Origin: Azonexaceae bacterium
GTDB lineage: Bacteria > Pseudomonadota > Gammaproteobacteria > Burkholderiales > Rhodocyclaceae
NCBI GenBank assembly: GCA_009469675.1
Contig: SSSZ01000072.1
Location: 33,753 to 97,752, forward strand
Direction of reading: 5' to 3'
DNA: 64,000 bases
Shown here: one piece after another, positions 9,686 to 18,579 of the stretch
How positions within the stretch are numbered: the first letter of the stretch is position 1
Layout: each line of letters starts with the position of its first letter
Notes under the pieces: generated by a model
The model's input: only the letters and a program-made list of their open reading frames with translations
The model's database searches: none
What the model was told of the DNA's origin: nothing
Position numbers and translations under genes: made by a program

Positions 9686-10162
9686 ATGGCCGATCCCGTC
9701 CGCGACGTCTATGCCTCCTTCCTCGGCACCGGCTGGAGCTTTCCGCCGACCTTCTCCGGCGGCGGCGTGGTCATGACCGCCGACGAGGCCGACATCCACG
9801 CCAGCCTGCAGATTCTCTTCGGCACCGCCCCCGGCGAACGCTTCCTCGAACCGAAATTCGGCCTCGACCTGCACGAACTGATGTTCGAACCCATGAGCAC
9901 GACGCTGCGCACCTTCCTCGCCGACCGGGTGCGCACCGCCATCCTGGTCTACGAGCCGCGCATCAAGCTCCTCAACCTGACCATCGACAGCCCCGACCCC
10001 AACGAAGGGAGCCTCGCCATCCTGCTCGAATACGAGGTGCGTTCGACCAATTCGCGCTTCAACCTGGTCTTTCCCTTCTACCGCACCGACAGCAACGAAC
10101 TGCGGGCCTCGGTGGCCGGCCCGCAAGCGGCGGCCCTGCCCGGTGCGGCTCCCGCCCCCTGA
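9686..10162 (+). CDS. gp25-like baseplate protein (Pvc9-like)
   Basis: This 158-residue wedge/baseplate protein of the gp25/GPW family initiates sheath assembly. The start ATG at 9686 follows an AGGAGG ribosome site. Family marks are YASFLGTGWSFPPTF, VVMTADEADIHASLQILFGT, the motif GERFLEPKFGLDLHELMFEP and RVRTAILVYEPRIKLLNL. It sits between the PAAR gene (8-base gap) and the J-like gene (9-base gap), the usual order for this block. A longer open frame extends upstream but only as a shadow of the adaptor and spike genes. Confidence 0.93.
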   Translation: MADPVRDVYASFLGTGWSFPPTFSGGGVVMTADEADIHASLQILFGTAPGERFLEPKFGLDLHELMFEPMSTTLRTFLADRVRTAILVYEPRIKLLNLTIDSPDPNEGSLAILLEYEVRSTNSRFNLVFPFYRTDSNELRASVAGPQAAALPGAAPAP

Positions 10163-10171
10163 GCGCCGACC

Positions 10172-13100
10172 ATGGCCCGCCAAAGCATCGTCCAGAACCT
10201 CATATCCCGGCTCGGGCAAAGCCAGGACCAGCGGCTGCCCCCCGAACTCGCCCCCGATTTCGCGCCGGTGGACGCCCGCTCCGGCGTCGACCTGCTCGAC
10301 CAGGCCCGGCGCCTCGCCGGCCGGGTGTCGTTCTACGCCAACAACCCGGATTCCCCCAGCGGCCACTGGGGCGACTTCTTCCCGCCGGGGGACGATGCCG
10401 CCCTGCTGGCTAGGGAAGACGGCGGGGTGCCGCCCCACCTCGGCCTCTTCGGCGCCTTCCTCGCCCTCTACGAAGAACCCCGGGCGGCGCTCAACGACCT
10501 CACCCGGCGCCACCTCGACTTCCAGTTCCAGCGGGTGCTGCGCTTTACGCCCCGCCCGGCCGAACCCGACCACGCCCACCTGCTCCTCGAACTGAAGAAG
10601 GGCGCGGCGCCTTTCGCCGTCACCCCGGAGCACGTCTTTGCCGCCGGCAAGGACGCCGCCGGCCGGGGGCTTTTCTACCGGCCGGTGCGCGACACGGTCG
10701 TCGGCCAGGGCAAGGTGGTGGCCCGCCACAGCGTTTTCCGCGACGCCGGCGGGGTGCGTTTCGCCCCCGTCGCCGATTCCGCCGACGGCCTGGGGGCGCC
10801 CCTCGACGCGGCCCAGCCCAACTGGCCGGCCTTCGGCCACGCCGGTCTGCCGCCCGCCCCCCTGGGCTGCGCCCTGGCCTCGCCGGTGCTCGCCCTGGCC
10901 GGGGGCAAGCGCCGCATCGCCGTCGACCTCCAACTGGGCCGCCTCGACCCCGCCAAGCACAGCGGCGAGGGCCTGGCCCGGGCTTTTTCCGCCTTCCTTT
11001 CCGGCCCCAAGGGCTGGCTCGGCCCCTTCGCCCTCGGCGGCACGCTGTCGGCGGCGGTGCTCAGCCTCGAATTCACCCTCGCCGAGGGCGAACCGGCGGT
11101 GGTCGGCTACGATCCCGCCGTCCACGGCCTGGCCCTGGCCACCACCGCCCCCGTCGTGCAACTCCTGCTCGCCCCGGAAGCCGCCGCCGACTATGCCGAC
11201 CTGGCCGGGTTGGCGGTGGACAAGGCGGCGATCCGGGTCGAGGTCCAGGGCCTCACCACCCTGGCCCTGGAAAACGACAACGGCAGCCTCAACCCGAAGA
11301 AGGCGTTCCAGCCCTTCGGGCCGCAGCCGGTGGTCGGCTCCCGTTTCCTGATCGGCTGCCCCGAGGCCCTGTCCAAGACCCTCGACGATCTGGCCGTGCA
11401 TCTGCACTGGCAGGGGGCGCCGGCCGACCTCTACGCCTGGTACGCCGACTACGCCAACCGCAGCCGCATGAGCAACGGCGTCAGCGCCACCCTGGTGTAC
11501 CAGGACCGCAGCGGCCAGGGGCGCAGCGTCAGCCTCGACCTCATGGCCCGCGACAGCGCCGGGGTCTCGACCCTTTCCCCCAGCGCCCCGCCGGTGGGGC
11601 CGGAAAGCCCTCTGGGCGAGGACGACCGCCTCTTCGGGCTGCTCGCCGGCGGCAGCGCCGTCGCCCGCTGGCTGGGCAAGCGCTTCAAGCTCGCCCGCCC
11701 CATGTACCGGCGCGCCGTGGTGCCGGCGCCGGCCCCCCGGAGCGGCTTCGTCACCGTCGCCCTGGCCGACGACTTCCTCCACGCCGACTACCGCAAGGAA
11801 GCGGTGCACCACGCCGTCAGCCAGGACAAGGTCACCCTCAACGAACCCTACACCCCCACCGTCGCCGGCATCAGCCTCGACTACCGCGCCCGCTCGGCCC
11901 GCGTCGACCTGCAGTCGGGGGAGGAGGGCTTTGCCGGCCTCGAAGTCCAGTTCTTCCACGTCGGCGCCTTCGGCCAGCGGCGGGAACACGGCTTCCTGCG
12001 CCGCCAGTTCCCTTACCTTGCCGACCAGACGGTGGGCCTCCTGCCGGCCTATCCCGACGAAGGCGAATTCATCGTCGGCCTCACCGGCGTCGGCCCCGGC
12101 GACAGCCTCAGCCTGCTCCTCCAGGTCGCGCCGGGGAGCGCCGATCCCGAGGCCGAACCGCGGCCGGTGCGCTGGTCGGTACTCTGCGACAACTACTGGC
12201 GCCCCGCGGCGCCGCGGGAACTGGCCATCGACACCAGCCGTTCGCTGCGGGCCAGCGGCATCGTCTCCCTCGTCCTGCCCGGCGAAACCACCACCGACAA
12301 CACCTGGCTGCCGGCCGGCGCCGTCTGGCTCAAGGCCAGCGTCGACAAGGGCAGCCGCGCCGCCTGCCAGTTGGTCGAGGTGGCGGCCAACGCCGTCGAG
12401 GTGCGCTTCGAGGACCGCGGCAACGACCCCCGCCATCTGGCCGACGCCCTGCCGGCCGGGAGCATCGCCAAGCTCCTGGCGCCGCCCCCGGCCCTGAAGC
12501 AGGTGGCCCAGCCCTACGCCAGCCAGGGCGGGCGCCAGCAGGAAAGCGACGCCATGCTGGTGCGCCGCGCCGCCGAACGCCTGCGCCACCGCCAGCGCTG
12601 CGTCACCCCCTGGGATTACGAGCGCCTGCTCCTCGAAGCCTATCCGGCGGTGCACCAGGTCAAGTGCATCCCCCACGCCAGCGAGACCTCCTGGTTCGCC
12701 CCCGGCAGCGTCCTCCTGGTGGTCGTTCCCGACCTGAGAAACCGCAACGCCGTCGATCCCCTGCAGCCCAAGGTCGACCTCGACACCCTGACGCGCATGG
12801 CGGAAACCGTCCGCCGGCACTGCGGCCAGCAGGTCGCCGTGGGTGTGAGGAATCCCCGCTACCAGCCGGTCCGCCTCGATTTCAAGGTGCGCTTCCGGGC
12901 CGGCCTGTCCTTCAACTACTACCGCCAGCAGCTCCACGACGCCCTGCTGCAGTCCCTCTCCCCCTGGGCCTTCGAAGCCGGCCGGCAGCTCGCCTTCGGC
13001 GGGCGCCTCTACCGCTCGGTGCTGCTCGATTTCGTCGAGGAACTGCCCTACGTTGATTTCGTCACCGATTTCCGCTTCGGCCTCGCCGGGCCGGGGGCCA

Positions 13101-13198
13101 CCCTGGTCGCCGACGTGGCCGAACTGACCGCCGACCGGCCCGATGCCATCCTGGTTTCGGCCGCCGCCCATACCATCACCGAAGTCGCCGATTCCTGA
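10172..13198 (+). CDS. Baseplate J-like protein (Pvc11-like, gp6 family)
   Basis: This 1008-residue component of the baseplate wedge ring couples baseplate change to sheath contraction. The C-terminal part carries the J/gp47 hallmark at residues about 795-835 (RAAERLRHRQRCVTPWDYER followed by AVHQVKCIPH), and the final segment (YRSVLLDFVEELPYVDFVTD) is also typical. The N-terminal 500 residues are diverged, as in Pvc11/Afp11. The protein is soluble with no signal peptide. The next gene starts after 7 bases. Confidence 0.9.
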   Translation: MARQSIVQNLISRLGQSQDQRLPPELAPDFAPVDARSGVDLLDQARRLAGRVSFYANNPDSPSGHWGDFFPPGDDAALLAREDGGVPPHLGLFGAFLALYEEPRAALNDLTRRHLDFQFQRVLRFTPRPAEPDHAHLLLELKKGAAPFAVTPEHVFAAGKDAAGRGLFYRPVRDTVVGQGKVVARHSVFRDAGGVRFAPVADSADGLGAPLDAAQPNWPAFGHAGLPPAPLGCALASPVLALAGGKRRIAVDLQLGRLDPAKHSGEGLARAFSAFLSGPKGWLGPFALGGTLSAAVLSLEFTLAEGEPAVVGYDPAVHGLALATTAPVVQLLLAPEAAADYADLAGLAVDKAAIRVEVQGLTTLALENDNGSLNPKKAFQPFGPQPVVGSRFLIGCPEALSKTLDDLAVHLHWQGAPADLYAWYADYANRSRMSNGVSATLVYQDRSGQGRSVSLDLMARDSAGVSTLSPSAPPVGPESPLGEDDRLFGLLAGGSAVARWLGKRFKLARPMYRRAVVPAPAPRSGFVTVALADDFLHADYRKEAVHHAVSQDKVTLNEPYTPTVAGISLDYRARSARVDLQSGEEGFAGLEVQFFHVGAFGQRREHGFLRRQFPYLADQTVGLLPAYPDEGEFIVGLTGVGPGDSLSLLLQVAPGSADPEAEPRPVRWSVLCDNYWRPAAPRELAIDTSRSLRASGIVSLVLPGETTTDNTWLPAGAVWLKASVDKGSRAACQLVEVAANAVEVRFEDRGNDPRHLADALPAGSIAKLLAPPPALKQVAQPYASQGGRQQESDAMLVRRAAERLRHRQRCVTPWDYERLLLEAYPAVHQVKCIPHASETSWFAPGSVLLVVVPDLRNRNAVDPLQPKVDLDTLTRMAETVRRHCGQQVAVGVRNPRYQPVRLDFKVRFRAGLSFNYYRQQLHDALLQSLSPWAFEAGRQLAFGGRLYRSVLLDFVEELPYVDFVTDFRFGLAGPGATLVADVAELTADRPDAILVSAAAHTITEVADS

Positions 13199-13205
13199 GG
13201 CCGCC

Positions 13206-15794
13206 ATGCTCCTCACCCCGACCCTCTCCCGCGCTCCCGAGACCGACCCCGCCCTCGACCAGCCGCAGCTCTACGCCCGGGGCCTCGACCACGTGCGGCG
13301 CCTCTCCCGCCGCCTGTGGACCGACCACAACCTGCACGACCCCGGCATCACCACCCTCGAACTCCTCTGCTACGCCCTCACCGACCTCGCCTACCGGGCC
13401 CGCTTCCCCCTCGAAGACCTGCTGGCGTCCCCCGCCGATAGCGCCGCGGCGATGGCCGGGCAATTCGTCACGGCCGGCCAGATTCTGCCCGGGCGGCCGG
13501 TCACCGTCGGCGACTACCGCAAGCTTCTGATCGACCTGCCCGGGATCAAGAACGCCTGGCTTCACCCGGCCCCCCAGCGGCTCTACGCCGATCCCGTCAA
13601 GGCCACCCTGCTCACCGCCCCGAGCAAGGAAGCCGGCGTCCGGCCGGTGGACCTCAAGGGCCTCTACCGGGTCCGCCTCGAATACATGGACGACGTCACC
13701 ACCGCCGAACGCCGCGCCGCCATCGACGCCGCGGCCCTCGCCACGCTGCACGCCAACCGCAACCTGGGAGAGGATTTTGTCGCCGTCGAAGCGGTCGAGG
13801 GCCAGGACTATTCGCTCTGCGCCGAACTCGAACTGGAGGGCGACGCCGACACCGACCGGGTCGCCGCCCGGCTGGCCTACGACGTGCAGCGCTACCTGGC
13901 GCCGCCGGTGCACAACTACAGCCTGTCCGAAATGCTCGACCGCCGCCACGCCGACGGCAGCCCCTACACGGTGGCGGAAATCTTCGAGGGGCCCCGCCTC
14001 GACCACGGCTTCATCGACGACGACGAACTGGCGGCGGCCGACCTGCGCAGCGAGGTCCGTCTCTCCGACATCGTCGGCATCATCATGGACATCCCAGGCG
14101 TGCGGGCGGTGCGCGACATCGTGGTAAACGCCCTGGCCGCCGACGGCACCGCCATCCCGCCGGCCGACAAGTGGCGCCTCGCCGTCCCCCCCGGCAAGCA
14201 GCCGCGGCTCGCCACGAGCCATGGCCGGCTGGTCTTCTACAAGCGCAATATCCCCATCCCCGCAGATCTCGGCCGGGTGGCGGCGCTCCTCGACGCCATG
14301 AACGAAGCCGAACGCCGCAAACTCGAAACCCCCAGCGCCGAAGACATCCCCATTCCCCGCGGGCGCTACCGCAACCCCGGCGCCTACCGCTCCTTTCAGC
14401 ACCATTTTCCCGCCCTCTACGGCCTGGCCGACGAGGGCCTGCCGGCGTCGGCCAGCCCCCGGCGCCAGGCCCAGGCCCTGCAGTTGAAGGCCTACCTCCT
14501 GTTCTTCGACCAGGCCATGGCCAACTACTTCGCCCAGCTCGCCAACCTGGGGCAGCTGTTCTCCCGCCGGCCCGAGGTTGGGCGCACCTATTTCAGCCAG
14601 CTCGTCCACTCCTTCCCCGACTGGGAAAAAATCTACGGCGCCGGCTTCGACACCGCCGCCCTGGCCCAACTGGTCGAAGCCGACGGCGCCGGCTGGGAGC
14701 GCCGCAACCGCTTCCTCGACCACCTGCTGGCCCGTTTCGCCGAAGAGTTCCACCAGTACGTGCACATCATGCAGGCCCGCTTCGGGCTGGGCGCCGCCGG
14801 CGCCGCCGCCGTCAAGGCGGCCTTCCTCGACGATCTACCGCGGCTGGGGGCGGAACGCGGCGTGGCCTACAATTGCCGGAAAAAGGGCGGCGCCGACCTG
14901 TGGAATTCCCCCAACGTCTCCGGCCTGGAGCGCCGGGTCGCCCGCCTCCTCGGCATCGCCAACTTTTTCCGGCGCAACCTGGGTGAGGTCTCCTACGACA
15001 CCTACACCGAACTCGACAAGACCCCCGGCGACGAATACCGCTTCCGCGTCAAGCATCCGGTGAGCGGCAAAATCCTGCTCTCGTCGAGCACTCACTACGC
15101 CACCCCGGCCGACGCCCACCGGGAGATGGAAAAAGCCATCGGGCGCGCCCAACTGCCCGAGGGCTACGAGAAAAAGACCAGCACCGACGGCCGCCATTAC
15201 TTCAACATCGTCGCCGGCGACGGCGAAGTCCTGGCCCGGCGCATCGAATACTTCGCCAGCGCCGCCGAAGTGGACGCCGCCTGCGAGGCCCTGATGACCC
15301 ATCTGCGGGATTTCTACAGCGGCGAGGGCATGTACCTCATCGAGCACATCCTGCTTCGCCCCCGGGAAGCCGGCGATCCCCTCATGCCCATCTGCGTCGA
15401 TCCCAACTGTACCGACTGCGCCGACGACGATCCCTACTCCTACCGCCTTTCCATGGTTCTGCCCGCCTACGCCGGGCGCTTCCAGGACATGGATTTCCGC
15501 CGCTTCGTCGAGGATTGCCTGCGGCAGGAGACTCCGGCCCACCTCCTGCCCAAGATTTGCTGGGTGAACGGGGCCGACATGGCTGCCATCGAAAGCGCCT
15601 ACCGCGACTGGATTTCGCTCCAGGCCGGCGCCGCCACGGCCAACCGGGGCGCCAAGATCGGCGCCCTGATCGACGCCCTGACGCGGGCCAAGAACGTCTA
15701 CCCGGTCGAAGCCCTGCACGATTGCGGCAAACCCGACCAGCCGCCCTTCATCCTCGGCCGCACTGCCCTGGGCAGCAGCGGTTCCCCGTCCTGA
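13206..15794 (+). CDS. Large baseplate protein (Pvc12-like)
   Basis: This 862-residue protein starts at the ATG 13206 with CCGCC spacing from the J-like stop. The N-terminal block TDHNLHDPGITTLELLCYAL followed by TDLAYRARF (about residues 40-70) is characteristic of the Pvc12/Afp12 partner of the J-like protein in eCIS and related systems. The C-terminal third contains two small domains of about 80 residues and a Cys-rich patch (CVDPNCTDCADDDPYSYR). It probably forms the outer baseplate wedge. The gene lies 24 bases before the next one and shows the same codon bias as the rest of the operon. Confidence 0.82.
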   Translation: MLLTPTLSRAPETDPALDQPQLYARGLDHVRRLSRRLWTDHNLHDPGITTLELLCYALTDLAYRARFPLEDLLASPADSAAAMAGQFVTAGQILPGRPVTVGDYRKLLIDLPGIKNAWLHPAPQRLYADPVKATLLTAPSKEAGVRPVDLKGLYRVRLEYMDDVTTAERRAAIDAAALATLHANRNLGEDFVAVEAVEGQDYSLCAELELEGDADTDRVAARLAYDVQRYLAPPVHNYSLSEMLDRRHADGSPYTVAEIFEGPRLDHGFIDDDELAAADLRSEVRLSDIVGIIMDIPGVRAVRDIVVNALAADGTAIPPADKWRLAVPPGKQPRLATSHGRLVFYKRNIPIPADLGRVAALLDAMNEAERRKLETPSAEDIPIPRGRYRNPGAYRSFQHHFPALYGLADEGLPASASPRRQAQALQLKAYLLFFDQAMANYFAQLANLGQLFSRRPEVGRTYFSQLVHSFPDWEKIYGAGFDTAALAQLVEADGAGWERRNRFLDHLLARFAEEFHQYVHIMQARFGLGAAGAAAVKAAFLDDLPRLGAERGVAYNCRKKGGADLWNSPNVSGLERRVARLLGIANFFRRNLGEVSYDTYTELDKTPGDEYRFRVKHPVSGKILLSSSTHYATPADAHREMEKAIGRAQLPEGYEKKTSTDGRHYFNIVAGDGEVLARRIEYFASAAEVDAACEALMTHLRDFYSGEGMYLIEHILLRPREAGDPLMPICVDPNCTDCADDDPYSYRLSMVLPAYAGRFQDMDFRRFVEDCLRQETPAHLLPKICWVNGADMAAIESAYRDWISLQAGAATANRGAKIGALIDALTRAKNVYPVEALHDCGKPDQPPFILGRTALGSSGSPS

Positions 15795-15818
15795 TTCGCC
15801 TTTGCCGGAGCACACACC

Positions 15819-18566
15819 ATGGCCGATCCCGTCAAAATCATCCGCAGCCTGGAAGCCATCTCCACCGGCTACACCGTTTTCGAACGCGACCAGGTACTCA
15901 CCGACGACCAGCTTAACAGCCTCACCCGCTACCTCGACGACCAGCAGCGCCTGACCCGGGTCGAACTGATCGGCGTCGGCCTGGTCGGCGGCCTGGCGGT
16001 GAGCGCCGCCGGCAACCGGGTGAGCATTTCGCGGGGCATCGGCGTCACCACCGACGGCGACCTCCTGGCCCTGGCCGCCGACACTGTCTTCGACCGCTTC
16101 AAGCCCTACGACGAAACCGCCCCGGTCTACGGCCCCTTCTATCCGGCGGGCAGCATGTTGAAGCTCTACGAACTCGTCCGCGTCAATGAAAGCGACGTCC
16201 GCGCCCAGGCCCTCTCGGCCCTGCCCGCCAAGCTCGGCGACATGGCGGTGCTGGCCTTCATGGAAAGCTACGAGAAGGATCCCGACCTGTGTACCGGCGC
16301 CGACTGCGACAACCTCGGCAAGGACGCCATCAACACCCTGCGCTTCCTCCTCGTCGCCCGCAACGCCGCCGCCGGCCTGCTCGCCGCCCCGGCCACCGCC
16401 GCCGACGCGGCGGCAGCGCTTCCCGAGCTTCTCGCCGACCGCCCGGCCCTCGACGCCAAGGTCGCCCTGGCCAGCGATTTCGTCGCCCGCTACCGCAAAA
16501 GCTGCGACAACACCCGGGGCCTCCTGGCCGACGCCCTACCGGCTCTCTATCCCGCCCTGGGCGCCAGGATCGCCGACCTGTTCGCCAAAGACCCGGCCCC
16601 CGACTGGCTCGGCCAGCTGGATAAACACGACCAGGCGGTGGCCCAGGGCAAGGATCTGGCCATCCAGTATTTCCACGCCTTCCTCAAAGACCTGGTCGAT
16701 ACCTGGAACGAACTGCGGGAGGTACTGTTCGCCGACGACACGGTGCTCTGCCCCGACGTCACCGCCTTTCCCAAGCACCTGCTCCTCGGCGACCTGGCCG
16801 CTCCCGGGCAGTTGCGCACCGGCCGCTACCCGGCGCCCTGGCAGGGCGGCAACCGGGAGGCCGGGGTCCACGCCCGCTGCCTGGTGCAAAAGCTCGACAC
16901 CCTGATCGCCACCTTCCAGGCCCCCGTCGACGCCAAGCTCGCCGTCCGCATCACCCCCAGTCGCAGCGAAACCTTTCCCCTCGAGGAGCGGGCCATTCCC
17001 TTCTACTACCGGCCCGACGCCAAGAAACCCGTCGCCCCGGTATGGAATTTCCGCCGCGGCCGGCGGGGCGAGGGCGGCGCCAACCAGGCCTACTACCGCA
17101 AGGAATACGGCGGCAGCGTCAACAAGAAGGCGGTGGACCCCTTTGCCGGCAACATCGGGGGCTACGACTTCTTCCGCATCGAAGGCCACCTGGGCAAGGA
17201 ACTGACCAAGGTCCAGCCGGCGGTGGAAGCCCTGGTGCGCCAGGCCAACCTGCCCATCGCCGTGGCCAACGTCCTCCTCCACAACAAGCGGGACCGCATC
17301 AAGCTCGGCCCCAAATTCAAACTGACGCCTCTCCACAGCTTGCACTACGTGCTCCGCAACGACCTGGCCAGCCACCTGCGGGACAACGTCGCCTTCAGCA
17401 CCAAGGTCGCCGACGACCTGGTGGCCGCGGTGGCCGACAAGGCCATCCCGGCCAGCCTCAACATCGGTTCCACGGCCCACGAGGTGGTCAATCTCGCCCG
17501 GGACACCGGCGACCAGGTCCGGCAGGTCGCCGACACCCTCATCGGCACCGCCGCCAAGGCCGGCCCCCTGGCCGCCCGCAAGCACAGCGACTACGCCGCC
17601 AGCGCCGGCCAGTGGAGCCAGCCCCTGGAGAAGACCGTCGAGGCCACCACCCGCATCAAGAGCAGCCTCGGCCACGTGCTGCGCACCGACGTCAATTCGC
17701 CCTTCGATTCCATCCTCACCTCGAAGAGCCACCTCTGGGTGGGCTGGCTCGACGACATCCTCAAGAAGCGCGAAGAAGAGCACCACGACCGCCTGCTCTT
17801 CGCCCGCATGATCCAGGACCACCCGGGCCTCGAACACTGCGGCGGCGCGGCCCGGGGCGGCACCTTCGTCCTGGCCTACGACGACAGCGGCACCGTGGTC
17901 GGCGACTTCATGCTCCCCTATTGGCTCGACGACGTGGACGACGAGGACCGCGAAGAGCCGCCCCTCACCCTGCCGCCCATCCGGTTGCCCCTCGACGTCC
18001 GGCCGATCAAGGTCGTCCGGCCCCTCGACTTCGTCCTCAAGGACTTCAAGGAAACCAACATCCTGCCCGACCTGCACATCCAGGAGAACTACATGAAGTT
18101 CTTCAAGGATTCCCTCGGCACCCTGGGCGAGTTCATCAATCGCGGCCCGGCGGTGGGCGGCCTGCCCGGCTTCGGGCCGGATACCGGCGACAATTTCCTC
18201 GATACCCTGCTGGAAAACATCAACAAGGAGCGTGAGCAGGTCGAAAAGGCCAAGGAAATCCTGACCAACCCCGGCCTGCCGGCCGAAACCCGGGCCCAGG
18301 TCGAGAAATACCTCAAGGACACCCAGGAAAAACTCGCCAACTCGATCCGCATCACCACCGAACACTACGCCAAGGGCACCAGCGACAAGGTGCGCACCGG
18401 CAGCGGGGCGGTCGAGGTGACCCAGATCATCACCCAGGGCATCGGCGCCGTCACCAACCAGGAAACCTCGGGCAAGCTGCGCACCGACCTGGAGCAGACC
18501 CGCGACACCATGGGCGACGTGGGGCGCGAGACGGTCGGCAACATCGTCGGCATGTTCGGCCACTAA
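15819..18566 (+). CDS. Large eCIS protein of unknown function in the fibre-gene slot
   Basis: This 915-residue protein lies between the Pvc12-like and tape-measure genes, where PVC and Afp clusters carry the fibre gene pvc13/afp13. I recognise no fibre domain. The N-terminus (residues about 45-90) has a beta pattern, RVSISRGIGVTTDGDLLALA, reminiscent of baseplate-attached structural proteins. The middle mixes helical and beta segments. The C-terminus (residues about 745-915) is strongly helical and charged, with probable coiled coil. It could be a fibre-like attachment protein, a baseplate decoration or a docking protein; the sequence does not decide. No signal peptide or membrane helix is seen. 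Confidence 0.75.
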   Translation: MADPVKIIRSLEAISTGYTVFERDQVLTDDQLNSLTRYLDDQQRLTRVELIGVGLVGGLAVSAAGNRVSISRGIGVTTDGDLLALAADTVFDRFKPYDETAPVYGPFYPAGSMLKLYELVRVNESDVRAQALSALPAKLGDMAVLAFMESYEKDPDLCTGADCDNLGKDAINTLRFLLVARNAAAGLLAAPATAADAAAALPELLADRPALDAKVALASDFVARYRKSCDNTRGLLADALPALYPALGARIADLFAKDPAPDWLGQLDKHDQAVAQGKDLAIQYFHAFLKDLVDTWNELREVLFADDTVLCPDVTAFPKHLLLGDLAAPGQLRTGRYPAPWQGGNREAGVHARCLVQKLDTLIATFQAPVDAKLAVRITPSRSETFPLEERAIPFYYRPDAKKPVAPVWNFRRGRRGEGGANQAYYRKEYGGSVNKKAVDPFAGNIGGYDFFRIEGHLGKELTKVQPAVEALVRQANLPIAVANVLLHNKRDRIKLGPKFKLTPLHSLHYVLRNDLASHLRDNVAFSTKVADDLVAAVADKAIPASLNIGSTAHEVVNLARDTGDQVRQVADTLIGTAAKAGPLAARKHSDYAASAGQWSQPLEKTVEATTRIKSSLGHVLRTDVNSPFDSILTSKSHLWVGWLDDILKKREEEHHDRLLFARMIQDHPGLEHCGGAARGGTFVLAYDDSGTVVGDFMLPYWLDDVDDEDREEPPLTLPPIRLPLDVRPIKVVRPLDFVLKDFKETNILPDLHIQENYMKFFKDSLGTLGEFINRGPAVGGLPGFGPDTGDNFLDTLLENINKEREQVEKAKEILTNPGLPAETRAQVEKYLKDTQEKLANSIRITTEHYAKGTSDKVRTGSGAVEVTQIITQGIGAVTNQETSGKLRTDLEQTRDTMGDVGRETVGNIVGMFGH

Positions 18567-18579
18567 GGCGGAGCCGGTC

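Noticed and set aside
6923..10162. 1079-residue open frame spanning the adaptor to gp25-like genes
   Set aside because: Only its last 158 residues are real (the gp25-like protein); the rest is another frame of the adaptor and spike genes.
9674..13216. 1180-residue minus-strand open frame opposite the gp25 and J-like genes
   Set aside because: Same GC-bias effect; sequence lacks normal protein composition and the plus-strand genes are well supported.
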